From positions 1 through 39,795 of the forward strand of contig CAMBUD010000014.1 in assembly GCA_945871035.1 (NCBI GenBank): a DNA stretch of 39,795 nt, read 5' to 3'. Below are positions 15,327 to 24,231 of the stretch, in pieces. The stretch comes from Planctomicrobium piriforme. Lineage in GTDB: Bacteria > Planctomycetota > Planctomycetia > Pirellulales > UBA1268. The notes under the pieces are model-generated. The model was not told the origin of the DNA and did no database searches. It saw only the letters and a list, made by a program, of their open reading frames with translations. The translations under genes were made by a program, and so were the position numbers. Position 1 is the stretch's first letter; every line of letters starts with the position of its first letter.

Positions 15327-15752
15327 ACCTATAAGCCGGGTTTTGTACCCCAGCGGTCCAAAGACCGTTGGGGGCGATGACCATTTCTCTAGGACGTCGG
15401 TTGCCCGACGCCTCCAGCAGCCGACCCGGAAGTGGGCTACGAAACGGGCCGCTTCGTGCCGCCTCCAAGGGAGACGAACTTCTTCCTGCTTGGCCTTGCT
15501 CCCGATGGGGTTTGCCGAGCCAGACCGGTCACCCGGCCTGCTGGTGAGCTCTTACCTCACCGTTTCACCCTTACCGGCAGGGAAAACCCTACCGGCGGTT
15601 TACTTTCTGTGGCACTGTCCCTGGCCTTGCGGCCGGTGGGCGTTACCCACCATCGAGCCCTACGGAGCCCGGACTTTCCTCCTGTCGGAATCTTGGCCAC
15701 ACCCAAAGGTAAGGCCCAGCCCGACCGGCGATCACCCGGTTCACTCCAGTCC
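15315..15752 (-). ncRNA. rnpB: RNase P RNA (bacterial type A)
   Basis: On the minus strand the conserved bacterial RNase P core is visible: GAGGAAAGTCCGGGCTCC after the 5' part, GGTAACGCCCACCGGCCG, and the 3' part ACAAAACCCGGCTTATA. The ends pair as a perfect 15-bp P1 helix (GGACTGGAGTGAACC with its complement), which sets the boundaries. The P1 helix is followed by TATTTTTTTT, so it can act as an intrinsic terminator. Length is about 438 nt. It is the catalytic partner of RnpA for tRNA 5' maturation. Confidence 0.96.
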
Positions 15753-15758
15753 CACCGC

Positions 15759-15787
15759 AGATTACACCAATGACTGACCTTTTCCAA
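15759..15787 (-). promoter_or_regulatory. Sigma70-type promoter of rnpB
   Basis: TTGGAA (15782-15787) and TAATCT (15759-15764, preceded by TG two bases before) are separated by exactly 17 bases. The predicted start, seven bases further, falls on the first base of the P1 helix at 15752. The agreement with the structure-based 5' end supports both calls. Confidence 0.65.
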
Positions 15788-15955
15788 GAGTCGCCACCCA
15801 AGATACTAAAAAGCGGCGACTTACCAACGGCATCGGCTGTCCTAGAATTTGCCCGTGCATCAGTCGAATCCCAGATCTTGCTTGGTCGTCTTTGGTGCCT
15901 CAATGTAGAATGCATCTCTCTTGCGACTGATACAAAATAGCATTGAGATCTATCC

Positions 15956-16414
15956 ATGTACGGCGAACTCCTGCCCGTGGGCGGCGGCGATCCCATTCCA
16001 CTTTTGAAGACTACGCTTGTCATTGGGCGCCGCGAGAGCGCCGACATCGTGCTGCGATTTCCGAATGTCTCTGGCTCCCATTGTGAACTCTGCGTTGTGG
16101 AAGGTTACTGGGTTATCAAAGACCTAGGCAGCAGCAACGGCACGAAAGTCAACGGCAGTCGCATCAGCGAGCAGCGGGTCGCACCCGGCGATAAAATTGC
16201 GATCGCCAAGCATGTATTTGAAATTGCCTACGAACCACTCAAGCTAGGCGCAACTACGATGATGATCGAAACGGTTCAGCCAGCAGATCCCTTCAGCCGT
16301 TCTCTCCTCGATGTGGCTGGGCTTGAAACCAAGCGCTCTGAACCCAAAACCAAACAGGTAACCGACAGCAAGAAGATCGATGGCCAGTCTGTTTCCCGCA
16401 AAAATCATCGCTGA
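15956..16414 (+). CDS. FHA-domain protein
   Basis: The predicted protein has 152 aa. One forkhead-associated domain covers about residues 5-92, with the family residues GR (24-25), SxxHC-type SGSH (39-42) and the NGT loop (61-63) of the phosphothreonine-binding site. The remaining ~60 residues are Lys/Ser/Thr-rich and probably disordered. FHA domains bind phosphothreonine peptides, normally made by Ser/Thr kinases, which planctomycetes have in large numbers. No kinase is adjacent. It precedes rsgA by 46 bases on the same strand. Confidence 0.9.
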   Translation: MYGELLPVGGGDPIPLLKTTLVIGRRESADIVLRFPNVSGSHCELCVVEGYWVIKDLGSSNGTKVNGSRISEQRVAPGDKIAIAKHVFEIAYEPLKLGATTMMIETVQPADPFSRSLLDVAGLETKRSEPKTKQVTDSKKIDGQSVSRKNHR

Positions 16415-16460
16415 TACAAAACTGCAATCGACACCCGATCCAATCGGGTAGACTCTGGCA

Positions 16461-17615
16461 ATGGCGAAGCCCCGAAAGTTTCGAGTCGATTTCCGTAAGA
16501 ATCGCTCTGCACGTTGTCGCAGCGGCAATTTGACGCGAGCCGTTGCCTCTGATCCTTTGCATGCCGCCGATCACGCTGGATCGGAAAGAATCTCTGGAAA
16601 GGGTGACCTCACCCGCAAGCGCACGCTGATCGCCCCAGAACCGATCGATCCGGGGCTTCCCACAGAGCCCGTCGGCACGCTCGTGGGGCTGTGGCGTGGA
16701 CAAGTGTTGTTGGTGCATGGCTTGCAAAGCTTTGTGAGGGACACAAACGGTCAAATCGTACGCTGCACAACATCGCGATTGCTACGAACGGTTTTCACCG
16801 AGCAACGGCATCCGGTTGCTGCCGGTGATTGGGTGAGTGTGCGCGGTGACCAGCAAAGCTCACCGGCCGTTGGCACCATCCAAGCCGTTGAACCGCGACG
16901 CAATGCTCTGTGCCGCGCGAGTCGCGGTCGTCGCCACGTGATTGTGGCCAACGTCGATCAAGTGCTCATCGTTGGCAGTGCTGCCATGCCAGACTTAAAG
17001 GCTGGGCTCATCGACCGCTTCATTGTGGCCGCTGAAGCGAGCGGCATTCGACCAATTATCTGCATCAACAAGGTCGATCTCGTCGACCCCGCAACGCTTG
17101 TGCCGCTGGCAGGCGTCTACGCCCGCATGGGGTACTCAGTCGTGCTCTGTTCGACGGTCACTGCGATGGGCATCCAGCGACTGCAGAGCGAACTCACTGG
17201 CCGCTTGACTGCAATCGTTGGGCAAAGTGGTGTCGGCAAGTCATCCATTTTAAATGCAATCGATCCAGCCCTCGGCCTGCCCGTAGCCGAGGTCAGCCAC
17301 GACAACGAAAAAGGCCGGCACACGACGACCACGGCCCGGCTCATCCCGCACAGCCGGGGCGGCTCATTTGTCGACACGCCTGGCATCCGTCAATTTCAAT
17401 TATGGGAAATCATTGCGGCCGAGGTGCCAGCGGCCTTTCGCGACCTGCGGCCTCTGGCCAACTGCTGCCGCTTTCCAGACTGCAGCCATACCCACGAGGC
17501 GGGCTGCGCGGTCAAGGATGCCGTTGCCGATGGCTTGCTCGATACGCGACGCTGGGAAAGCTGCTGCCACCTCGCGGCTCAGGCCGACAATCGATCGGAG
17601 GACCTTAACGAGTGA
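16461..17615 (+). CDS. rsgA: Small ribosomal subunit biogenesis GTPase RsgA
   Basis: The predicted protein has 384 aa. It is a circularly permuted GTPase: NKVD (203-206) precedes the P-loop GQSGVGKS (254-261), and DTPG (305-308) follows. The N-terminal OB domain (about 70-150) and the C-terminal zinc knuckle (CRFPDCSHTHEAGC, around 336-349) complete the family architecture. RsgA helps late 30S maturation. About 60 extra basic N-terminal residues precede the OB domain and may contact rRNA. It overlaps hflX by four bases (GTGA), so two ribosome-associated GTPases are translated together. Confidence 0.95.
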   Translation: MAKPRKFRVDFRKNRSARCRSGNLTRAVASDPLHAADHAGSERISGKGDLTRKRTLIAPEPIDPGLPTEPVGTLVGLWRGQVLLVHGLQSFVRDTNGQIVRCTTSRLLRTVFTEQRHPVAAGDWVSVRGDQQSSPAVGTIQAVEPRRNALCRASRGRRHVIVANVDQVLIVGSAAMPDLKAGLIDRFIVAAEASGIRPIICINKVDLVDPATLVPLAGVYARMGYSVVLCSTVTAMGIQRLQSELTGRLTAIVGQSGVGKSSILNAIDPALGLPVAEVSHDNEKGRHTTTTARLIPHSRGGSFVDTPGIRQFQLWEIIAAEVPAAFRDLRPLANCCRFPDCSHTHEAGCAVKDAVADGLLDTRRWESCCHLAAQADNRSEDLNE

Positions 17616-19003
17616 CCACTCGCACGAGAACTAATAGCGTGCAGAGCGAACGGGCCATTCTCGTCGGCGTGCATCTGCATGCACCGGTTGACCCACACAA
17701 TCCGCTCGCAGAACTCGGTGGATTGGCGAATACTGCCGGCGCTCTTGTTGTTGCCGAATTATCGCAGCGACGTGACCGACCGGATCAGAAGACGTATCTT
17801 GGCAAGGGGAAAGTGATCGAACTGGCTGGACTCATTGCACGCTACGAAGCCGATGTCGTGATTTTTGACAACGATCTATCGGCTGCACAAACTCGAAATC
17901 TCGAGCACGAACTGAAAGTCAAAGTGCTCGATCGATCAGAGGTGATTCTGGATATCTTTGCGGCCCGAGCCCGCACGTCTGAGTCGCGACTGGCCGTGGA
18001 ATTGGCACAGTTGGAATATGCGCTGCCGCGGCTGAAGCGTTTGTGGACGCATCTTTCCCGACTCAAGATGGGAATCGGCATGCGCGGCCCAGGCGAGAAG
18101 CAACTGGAGGTTGACCGTCGGCTGGTTGAGAAACGCATTCACGATCTCAAGCAAGAACTCCTCGGCATCAAGGGTCGCAAAGAGCGGCAGGTGGCCGGGC
18201 GGAAAGATTTGCTGACGGTCTCGCTCGTGGGCTATACCAACGCAGGCAAGAGCACACTTTTAAATGCGCTCACCGGCGCGAACGTGCTGACCGAAGACAA
18301 GCTCTTTGCCACGCTCGATACCCGCACGCGGCGTTGGAAACTACCCGACTGGGGACCGGTGCTCTTGAGCGATACAGTCGGTTTTATTCGCGACCTTCCG
18401 CACCGTCTCATTGCCAGCTTCACCGCCACACTGGAAGAAACTCGGCAGGCCGATCTGCTCCTACACATTGCCGACGCTTCAAGCCCGCTGGTCGATGCCC
18501 ACATCAGCGCCGTGCGGAGCGTGCTGAAAGAAATCGGCGTCGAGGAAAAAGACACATTACTTGTTCTCAACAAGATCGATGCCGTCACCGATCGAGTCGT
18601 CCTTGGCACCCTCCTCGCACGGCATCCGCACGCCGTCTGCCTATCGGCCCACTCAGGCGCTGGGCTGGCTGAATTGGCACGCACCACCAGCGATTATCTC
18701 GGCCGTGGGTTTTGTGATGTTGATATCCAAACTGATCCAGGCAATGGTCGCTTGCTTGCTTGGATCGGTGCTCACGGCGAGGTACTGTCGCAACATTTTG
18801 TCGACGATTGTGTCACGATCCACTGTCGCATTCCATCTGCTCAACTGGGACGAATCGCACCGGGAGAGGCCGTTGTGCGACCGCATGCTCCGCCAACGGG
18901 AACGTTTTCTTTAAGCCGTTCTCCGGCTGTTTTACAGCCAGCCGACTCCAATCACAGAAACGATGAGCATGAGCAGACCTTGCCCAACACACCGGCCAAT
19001 TGA
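17612..19003 (+). CDS. hflX: GTPase HflX
   Basis: The predicted protein has 463 aa from the GTG at 17612 overlapping the rsgA stop. The N-terminal HflX domain carries TYLGKGKVIEL (61-71) and the coiled helical linker RGPGEKQLE (158-166). The GTPase domain has the P-loop VGYTNAGKS (206-214), DTVGF switch and NKID. HflX binds 50S subunits and splits stalled ribosomes under stress. The C-terminal ~40 residues are Pro/Ala-rich and beyond the conserved part. Confidence 0.96.
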   Translation: MTTRTRTNSVQSERAILVGVHLHAPVDPHNPLAELGGLANTAGALVVAELSQRRDRPDQKTYLGKGKVIELAGLIARYEADVVIFDNDLSAAQTRNLEHELKVKVLDRSEVILDIFAARARTSESRLAVELAQLEYALPRLKRLWTHLSRLKMGIGMRGPGEKQLEVDRRLVEKRIHDLKQELLGIKGRKERQVAGRKDLLTVSLVGYTNAGKSTLLNALTGANVLTEDKLFATLDTRTRRWKLPDWGPVLLSDTVGFIRDLPHRLIASFTATLEETRQADLLLHIADASSPLVDAHISAVRSVLKEIGVEEKDTLLVLNKIDAVTDRVVLGTLLARHPHAVCLSAHSGAGLAELARTTSDYLGRGFCDVDIQTDPGNGRLLAWIGAHGEVLSQHFVDDCVTIHCRIPSAQLGRIAPGEAVVRPHAPPTGTFSLSRSPAVLQPADSNHRNDEHEQTLPNTPAN

Positions 19004-19043
19004 TGCAGCCAACACCGGCTGGCCGTTGGGAGGTAGGCGACGC

Positions 19044-19856
19044 GTGCTCTCGGGCCTGCGCGCGCTGGTGACGGGGGCGTCCTCGGGCGTTGGCCGGGCA
19101 CTGGCATTGGAATTGTCTCGACGTGGTGTTCACGTCCTGGCAACGGCCCGCCGAGAACCGCTCCTCTCTTCGCTTGCTGCCGAGCAGGCTGCTGGCCTCT
19201 GCGGTCCGGCTATTGTGTATGCCGCTGGTGACATCACATCGGCCGACTTCCGTCGGCATGTCATTGCCACTGCCGTCGAACAGATTGGCGGTCTCGATAT
19301 TGTTGTGGCTGCAGCCGGCAGCGGTGCCATTGGGGCCTTTGGAGCCGCGGCGCCTGATACACTCAACCGCATCATGGAGATCAATTTTTTTGCGCCGGCC
19401 GAACTGGTGCGCCAGAGCCTGCCAGTGCTGGCGGCTAGCTACGATCCCGCGGTGGTCTTTGTGGGATCAATCCTCGGCTACCACTCGCTGCCGCTGCATG
19501 CCGATTACTGCGCTGCAAAAAGTGCGGTGCGGTCTCTGGCTGGAACATTGCGCATGGAGCTCGAGGCGGATGGCATTGGCGTGTTGCTAGCGAGTCTTGG
19601 ACCAACTGAGTCGGAGTTTTGGAACCATCTGATCAGTGGCCGTCGTCCAGAGTGGTCACGCGGGAAGCAAATGACGGCGGCCCGCACGGCCGTAGCAATT
19701 ACCGTCGCTCTGGAACGTCGCCGCCGAGAAATCCTGCCGGGCTTTCAGGCAAAAGCTTTTGTGCTCATAGCCCGCCTCTTCCCCAGCCTTATCACCGCCA
19801 TCCTCAAACAGCGCTTCCAACGGGACGTTGCCGTCGATCACAATCAACCACAATGA
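19044..19856 (+). CDS. Short-chain dehydrogenase/reductase
   Basis: The predicted protein has 270 aa if the GTG at 19044 is used; this is favoured because GGGAGG lies ten bases upstream and the NAD(P) motif TGASSGVG then falls at the normal position (10-17). An ATG at 18963 would add 27 residues and overlap hflX by 41 bases. Classical SDR features are the glycine motif, Asn in MEINFF (114), Ser142 and the catalytic Tyr155-x3-Lys159. The C-terminus is hydrophobic (about 235-255), as in membrane-associated SDRs acting on lipids. The substrate is unknown. Its stop overlaps the next gene (ATGA). Confidence 0.88.
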   Translation: MLSGLRALVTGASSGVGRALALELSRRGVHVLATARREPLLSSLAAEQAAGLCGPAIVYAAGDITSADFRRHVIATAVEQIGGLDIVVAAAGSGAIGAFGAAAPDTLNRIMEINFFAPAELVRQSLPVLAASYDPAVVFVGSILGYHSLPLHADYCAAKSAVRSLAGTLRMELEADGIGVLLASLGPTESEFWNHLISGRRPEWSRGKQMTAARTAVAITVALERRRREILPGFQAKAFVLIARLFPSLITAILKQRFQRDVAVDHNQPQ

Positions 19857-20365
19857 CTCTCCAGCTTCCTCCATTTCTGCTTGACACACAGCCGCCGAGC
19901 GGACTGCTGCTGGCAGTGGCCTGTCCGTCCTGCCATGCGGCTCTTGCCGTACCCAGCGAACTGGTCGGCGGCCCAGCGCAATGCCCGCTTTGTCAGGCAA
20001 GCTTTTTGATACCCCTGCCAGCTGCCGCCCCCATTCCCGCAGCGCCGGCAGCAGCGATAGCCGCACCAGCTTTGGTGTCTTTAGTATCTGAGGGCGAGCG
20101 ATTGTCTGCACCCGATCCAGCATTCGCATCGCTGGATCTTCACGCCGTGACGCCGAGTGCTACGCCCCAGGAGAACAGTGCACTGGCCTTCCAAGAACCG
20201 GTCAAAACAATCGGCAGTGGAAGCAACACGATCGAGCTTCGCTCGCTGACCTCCGAGGAAAAGGCGCGGCGTCGTGCACGGCGCAATTTCATCACGCTCG
20301 TCGCAGGCGTGCTGGGCTTGCTAGCGATCGTGCTCCTCTTGGGCAAAAAGAGTCGGCGCAAATAA
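19853..20365 (+). CDS. Zinc-ribbon protein with C-terminal membrane segment
   Basis: The predicted protein has 170 aa from the ATG at 19853, overlapping the SDR stop by four bases. Cys24/Cys27 (CPSC) and Cys44/Cys47 (CPLC) form a zinc ribbon. A long Ala/Pro-rich linker follows, then a conserved-looking basic stretch (SLTSEEKARRRARRNF) and a single transmembrane segment (about 145-163), ending in a basic KKSRRK tail. Such small zinc-ribbon plus membrane-anchor proteins are frequent in planctomycetes. The function is unknown. Confidence 0.75.
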   Translation: MTLQLPPFLLDTQPPSGLLLAVACPSCHAALAVPSELVGGPAQCPLCQASFLIPLPAAAPIPAAPAAAIAAPALVSLVSEGERLSAPDPAFASLDLHAVTPSATPQENSALAFQEPVKTIGSGSNTIELRSLTSEEKARRRARRNFITLVAGVLGLLAIVLLLGKKSRRK

Positions 20366-20453
20366 TAACGCTGCCAACCTCTCGCCACTCTGGCCCGCTG
20401 CTGGGTCAACCCTTTGCTATTACCGACTCTTTACCATTGGAGGGCTCGGCAGA

Positions 20454-21329
20454 TCACAGCTCTGTGCCGATCGCATAGAGCTCTTCGACGTCGAGACAGG
20501 CCTTGTTTGACTGGAAGAGTTTATGGATCGCTGTGCGGTGAATCCTCATCTTGATGCCACCCACTCCGAACGCACCGTAGACAATGCGATCGTGCCTCTG
20601 CTGCGCTTTATCGGTAGCAATGATCCCCTCAATGCCCGCCGGCGGAACAGCATTGAGATCGATCATAACCTGCGCTTTTTTAGCCCTCGCCACGGCAGAC
20701 CCATCCAGGAGCGTGGTGCCCGCTGCACCAGCTGCCACGATCAAATCGGCACGGGCAATCGCCTGTTCCAGAAAGATTCCGGGCTCAACCGGCTCGAGCA
20801 ATGCCTGCGGCACCTGATTCATAATCCGCTGGCAAATCTCGGCAGCCCGAACACGACTACGCGAAGCAACGGTCACACGCATGCCCGTGCGGGCCAAAAG
20901 TTGCGCCACGCGCTGACCAACCGGCCCTGTGCCTCCCAACACGAGTGCCTGCCACTGCCCCGCAAGGGCACGGTCACTGCACGGGAGATGCCGTGTGGCC
21001 ACCACGGCAGCCGCGCAGGCCGTGGTGTTGGCACCTGCCGGGTCAAGAAACACGCTGACTCGCAGCGGCCCCAGAAAGGTTTGCCGCACTTTTTCGAAGA
21101 TGGCCTCGGCGGCCCGCACATCAGATCCACCGACAAAGATTGCCGTCGATGCCAAATCGTCTTCCCCGCGCGTGAACATCGCACCGTGCACAAGAGCAAC
21201 AGCAGACTCAGGGGTCACTCCGCCATGTCGCAGCAGGACATCGACGCCGGCATCAATGGCAACAATGGCATCGAATGCGCTCGGCTGTGGATCGCAGTCG
21301 AGCTGAAGAAGCACGCGCGCAGCAGACAT
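20454..21329 (-). CDS. NAD(P)-dependent methylene-tetrahydromethanopterin dehydrogenase (MtdB/MtdC type)
   Basis: The predicted protein has 291 aa from an ATG with AAAGGAG upstream. It oxidises methylene-H4MPT to methenyl-H4MPT, the step between Fae and Mch. N-terminal catalytic domain: VLLQLDCDPQPSAFDAIVAIDAG; Rossmann domain: VLGGTGPVGQRVAQLLA followed by VTVASRSR, where Ser/Arg residues suggest NADP binding. It is related to MtdA and MtdB of methylotrophs; planctomycetes are known for a third class, MtdC, and I cannot separate MtdB from MtdC by eye. It lies downstream of fae on the same strand, with a strong terminator between them. Confidence 0.9.
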   Translation of the reverse strand: MSAARVLLQLDCDPQPSAFDAIVAIDAGVDVLLRHGGVTPESAVALVHGAMFTRGEDDLASTAIFVGGSDVRAAEAIFEKVRQTFLGPLRVSVFLDPAGANTTACAAAVVATRHLPCSDRALAGQWQALVLGGTGPVGQRVAQLLARTGMRVTVASRSRVRAAEICQRIMNQVPQALLEPVEPGIFLEQAIARADLIVAAGAAGTTLLDGSAVARAKKAQVMIDLNAVPPAGIEGIIATDKAQQRHDRIVYGAFGVGGIKMRIHRTAIHKLFQSNKACLDVEELYAIGTEL

Positions 21330-21390
21330 GAGTATCTCCTTTTAAGGAATGCATCGCTGCCGCACGCCAACGGCAACCCACGAGCCACCA

Positions 21391-21433
21391 AAAAAGAACC
21401 GCGCCTGCAAGCGCCCGGCGCGGTTCTCTTTTT
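21391..21433 (-). terminator. Strong intrinsic terminator between fae and mtd (bidirectional)
   Basis: GAACCGCGCC (21396-21405) pairs perfectly with GGCGCGGTTC (21417-21426), a 10-bp GC-rich stem with an 11-base loop. T runs follow on either strand. On the minus strand it ends the fae transcript, so mtd probably has its own promoter or depends on read-through. Confidence 0.85.
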
Positions 21434-21496
21434 GGTATGCAACTTCTTGTGCGCTAGGCTAATCGCTCTCGCGCCTAGCCCACGCAATGACCAAAA

Positions 21497-21994
21497 CTAG
21501 AAACCACGGAACGGGTGGGCCGCCTTGTCCTTGCCGGCCAGCATCTCATCAACCGTCGGCTTGCCTTTCATGGCACTCTGAATGGCTTCCATCGTGGCAG
21601 CGTAGTTGTAGTCGTAGATCTTCTTGTCGTCGGCGGCCTGCCAATGAATAAAGACACCGCATACAATGACGAGATCCTCTGCTTGGCTCTTGGGGATCAC
21701 ACCGGCTGCCACACTGTCGGCAACTGCTTTAGCAACGGCGGCCTGCGCCGGGCCAAACATTTGCACAGCCTGCTTGGCTCCCTTGATGGTTACTTTTGTG
21801 ATCATCACGGTGGCTGGCTTCACGGCCAAATTAGGCGAGAGCACTGCGAGTAGGTTTGAATGGCCCTCGCTCTGTCTAGCCAAGGCGTTTGCAAAAGCAT
21901 TGCCCACTGGACCATCTTTGCTGCCAATCAGTAGATCGATGTGTGCAATTTCGTTGCCTTCGCCGCTGAGTGCCTCGCCAATAAACATCGACAT
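21497..21994 (-). CDS. fae: Formaldehyde-activating enzyme
   Basis: The predicted protein has 165 aa. Fae catalyses condensation of formaldehyde with H4MPT to methylene-H4MPT, the entry to the H4MPT oxidation route. It starts MSMFIGEAL and contains EIAHIDLLIGSKDGPVG with the presumed catalytic His18, followed by the highly conserved NLLAVLSPNLAVKPATVMITKVTIK core. The ATG at 21994 has AGGAG nine bases upstream, the best ribosome-binding site in the H4MPT genes and consistent with the high expression of Fae in other organisms. It is divergent from the second ATP-grasp gene. Confidence 0.97.
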   Translation of the reverse strand: MSMFIGEALSGEGNEIAHIDLLIGSKDGPVGNAFANALARQSEGHSNLLAVLSPNLAVKPATVMITKVTIKGAKQAVQMFGPAQAAVAKAVADSVAAGVIPKSQAEDLVIVCGVFIHWQAADDKKIYDYNYAATMEAIQSAMKGKPTVDEMLAGKDKAAHPFRGF

Positions 21995-22218
21995 AGTCCG
22001 TTTCTCCTAGTTAGAGCGTGCTCAAGCTTGTGAGAGCTCGTGGAAGCTTCTGAAAGTGGAAGCAACCCCGCCAACACGGGCGTTGCCAAAATATTGAGCC
22101 GTGACAAGCACAGCTTTAGCCCCAGAGACTACCATCTCACCGTTCGGCATCAAGCCAAGGCAGTGAGAACTGCGGCAGGAGGCCGTGATGGTTTGCACAC
22201 CTACTTGCATGAACACGC

Positions 22219-23484
22219 ATGACGCCGCCCGTTGCCCCTGCCCCTGCCAGTCGCCCAGCACCGGCAGCGCTTCCGCCACTCATCATTTTGGGGGCCAGCG
22301 TTCGGGCGCTGGCGCAATCGGCGCAGTTAGCTGGCTGGGGCGTGTACGCAGCCGATCTGTTTGGCGACACCGATCTACGCAAGGCCGCAGTGTGTGCGCA
22401 GCGTGTCGGTCTGCCTGGCGACTTCGACCGCTATCCAGACGGTCTGGCCGCTGCCGCCAACACTTTCCCTGCCGGTCCGTGGTGCTACAGCGGGGCGCTT
22501 GAAAACTATCCTGACTTAATCGATTGCATTGCCGCCGATCGTCCACTTGCCGGCAATGCAGGGGCAGTGGTCAAACGGGTGCGTGATCCACGCGAGTTGA
22601 GCAGCGCTCTGCGGGAGGCTGGGCTGTTATTTCCAACCACGCAATTCCTTCCCGACACCATCCCGATTGATGGTTCATGGGTCATCAAGCCCACCGCCAG
22701 CGCTGGTGGTCGAGGAATCCAGCGCTGGACCAAGCAAACTGCTGCCACACACCAGGCCACCGACAGCCACTCCCGACAATCGATTCCTGTCTGGCAAGAA
22801 TGGATTGAGGGTCTTTCTTTCTCGGCCGCATTTCTATTGTCGGCAGGAGCAGCAGAAATTTTTTGCCTAAGCTGGCAGCTAGTAGGACTGCCTTGGTGTC
22901 ACTGCCAACCGCATGCCTACTGCGGATCGATCAATCTGTCGTTAGCCGATCTGCCGATTTTCTGGCGGCAACAACTCGACAAAGTGGGAGCACTTCTCGC
23001 TGCACATTTTGGACTGATTGGTTTGATCGGCGTCGATCTGGTTGTTGATGCGGACGGCCGACTGGTGGTGATTGAGGTGAATCCACGCCCCACAGCCTCC
23101 ATGGAACTCGGCGAGCGGTCCACCGGCCGATCGCTAGCGGCCAGCCATTTGAGCGCCTCTGGTTTTTGCAGCCCAGCTCCGCACGCACCACTGATGCCAC
23201 CGACGCGGGGTTTGCAACACTGGGCGAAATCCATTCTTTTTTCTCAACAGACCTGCACCATCACCGCCGGACTTCTCGACAGGCTTTTGGACATGGCCAG
23301 TCAGTGGCCAGACGCCGACAAAGCATGGCCGCTACTGGCCGACCTGCCTGAACCCGATCAGCTGGTTCCTGTCGGCGCGCCTGTGCTGACGATTTTTGCT
23401 TGCCAGCCCATGGCGGCTACAGCTTTACAGACGCTGATCTTGCGTTCGCAACGTATCGATGAAGTGCTCGCTGCCACCCGATAG
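22219..23484 (+). CDS. ATP-grasp protein of the H4MPT cluster
   Basis: The predicted protein has 421 aa. After a Pro/Ala-rich leader, a pre-ATP-grasp domain begins (LIILGASVRALAQSAQLAGWGVYAADLF), followed by the ATP-binding loop WVIKPTASAGGRGIQRW, an EWIEGLSFSAAFLLS strand and GVDLVVDADGRLVVIEVNPRPTASMEL with metal-binding acids. This is a different ATP-grasp family from the RimK-like ligase. Family relatives occur in bacterial H4MPT clusters, where they are required for cofactor production, but the reaction is not established to my knowledge. It has no adjacent co-directional partner. Confidence 0.82.
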   Translation: MTPPVAPAPASRPAPAALPPLIILGASVRALAQSAQLAGWGVYAADLFGDTDLRKAAVCAQRVGLPGDFDRYPDGLAAAANTFPAGPWCYSGALENYPDLIDCIAADRPLAGNAGAVVKRVRDPRELSSALREAGLLFPTTQFLPDTIPIDGSWVIKPTASAGGRGIQRWTKQTAATHQATDSHSRQSIPVWQEWIEGLSFSAAFLLSAGAAEIFCLSWQLVGLPWCHCQPHAYCGSINLSLADLPIFWRQQLDKVGALLAAHFGLIGLIGVDLVVDADGRLVVIEVNPRPTASMELGERSTGRSLAASHLSASGFCSPAPHAPLMPPTRGLQHWAKSILFSQQTCTITAGLLDRLLDMASQWPDADKAWPLLADLPEPDQLVPVGAPVLTIFACQPMAATALQTLILRSQRIDEVLAATR

Positions 23485-23486
23485 AT

Positions 23487-23996
23487 TTAGCCAGCCAGCC
23501 GCCGTGGTGCGGCCGGTTGCTCGACTGCGGCCGGACAGCAACACTGCATGAGGTAGGCGTCCTCAGTTGTATCCTGATAGAAGTCTTTGAGCACTGAAAT
23601 GGCCCGAAAGCCTTGCTCGCGAAAAAAGAGCTGGGCGGGCAAGTTGCGTTCGCGCACTTCGAGCAGAATCCGGCTGCGACGTTCCGGGCTCATTTTTCCG
23701 ACAAGTTTTTCGAGCATCTGCGTGCCGATTCCAAGCCGCCGGTGCGATCGCACCACAGCAAAATTGAGCATGTGCAACCGGGCGCGATGCAATTCATAAA
23801 TCATAAATGCCACCACCGAGTCTGCGATCTCTGCCACCATCCCGATGCAGTTCCGTTGCCGCAAACAGCGTGTGAAATCCTCATCGGACCAGGGAAATTC
23901 AAAGGCTTCTCTTTCAATCTCGAGAACTTCAGCCATGTCTCGACGGATCATCCATCGCACGTGGATTTGAAGGAGGTCCTGCTGGAATGGTATCAC
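23487..23996 (-). CDS. rimI: Ribosomal-protein-alanine N-acetyltransferase RimI family (GNAT)
   Basis: A GTG at 23994-23996 gives 169 aa; an ATG at 23951 (MIRRDMAEVLEIE) would give 154 aa, so the start is uncertain. A longer in-frame extension runs into the leader of the divergent gene and is unlikely. GNAT motifs: PWSDEDF in the N-terminal part, the acetyl-CoA site VVRSHRRLGIGTQMLE, and RNLPAQLFFREQGF in motif B. RimI acetylates the N-terminus of ribosomal protein S18, and relatives have broader targets. Confidence 0.88.
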   Translation of the reverse strand: MIPFQQDLLQIHVRWMIRRDMAEVLEIEREAFEFPWSDEDFTRCLRQRNCIGMVAEIADSVVAFMIYELHRARLHMLNFAVVRSHRRLGIGTQMLEKLVGKMSPERRSRILLEVRERNLPAQLFFREQGFRAISVLKDFYQDTTEDAYLMQCCCPAAVEQPAAPRRLAG

Positions 23997-24231
23997 GTTT
24001 TGAAAGGCTCCGATTGTAGTGAACGCCGGCGAGAACCAAGCGACTTTTGTGGCCAAAATGAAACCGGTTGGGTCGCGGACAATAGCAGGGATGGAGACTC
24101 GTTCCAAGAGGTTTTTACGCGATAAAAACGCTGTTTTTCCCACGAAAGCAGGCTTGACCGCCCTTGACGGCCCTCCTAATCTCCCTCGGCTTTGGCGGCC
24201 TCTTTCTGGCTGCAAATGCGATTTCTGTCTG

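Noticed and set aside
15343..15777. Several open frames on both strands within 15315-15752
   Set aside because: The region is RNase P RNA; the frames follow from its GC-rich structure.
20523..21500. 325-codon plus-strand frame opposite the methylene-H4MPT dehydrogenase
   Set aside because: It is antisense to a well-recognised gene and crosses its terminator; high Arg/His content is typical of a shadow frame.
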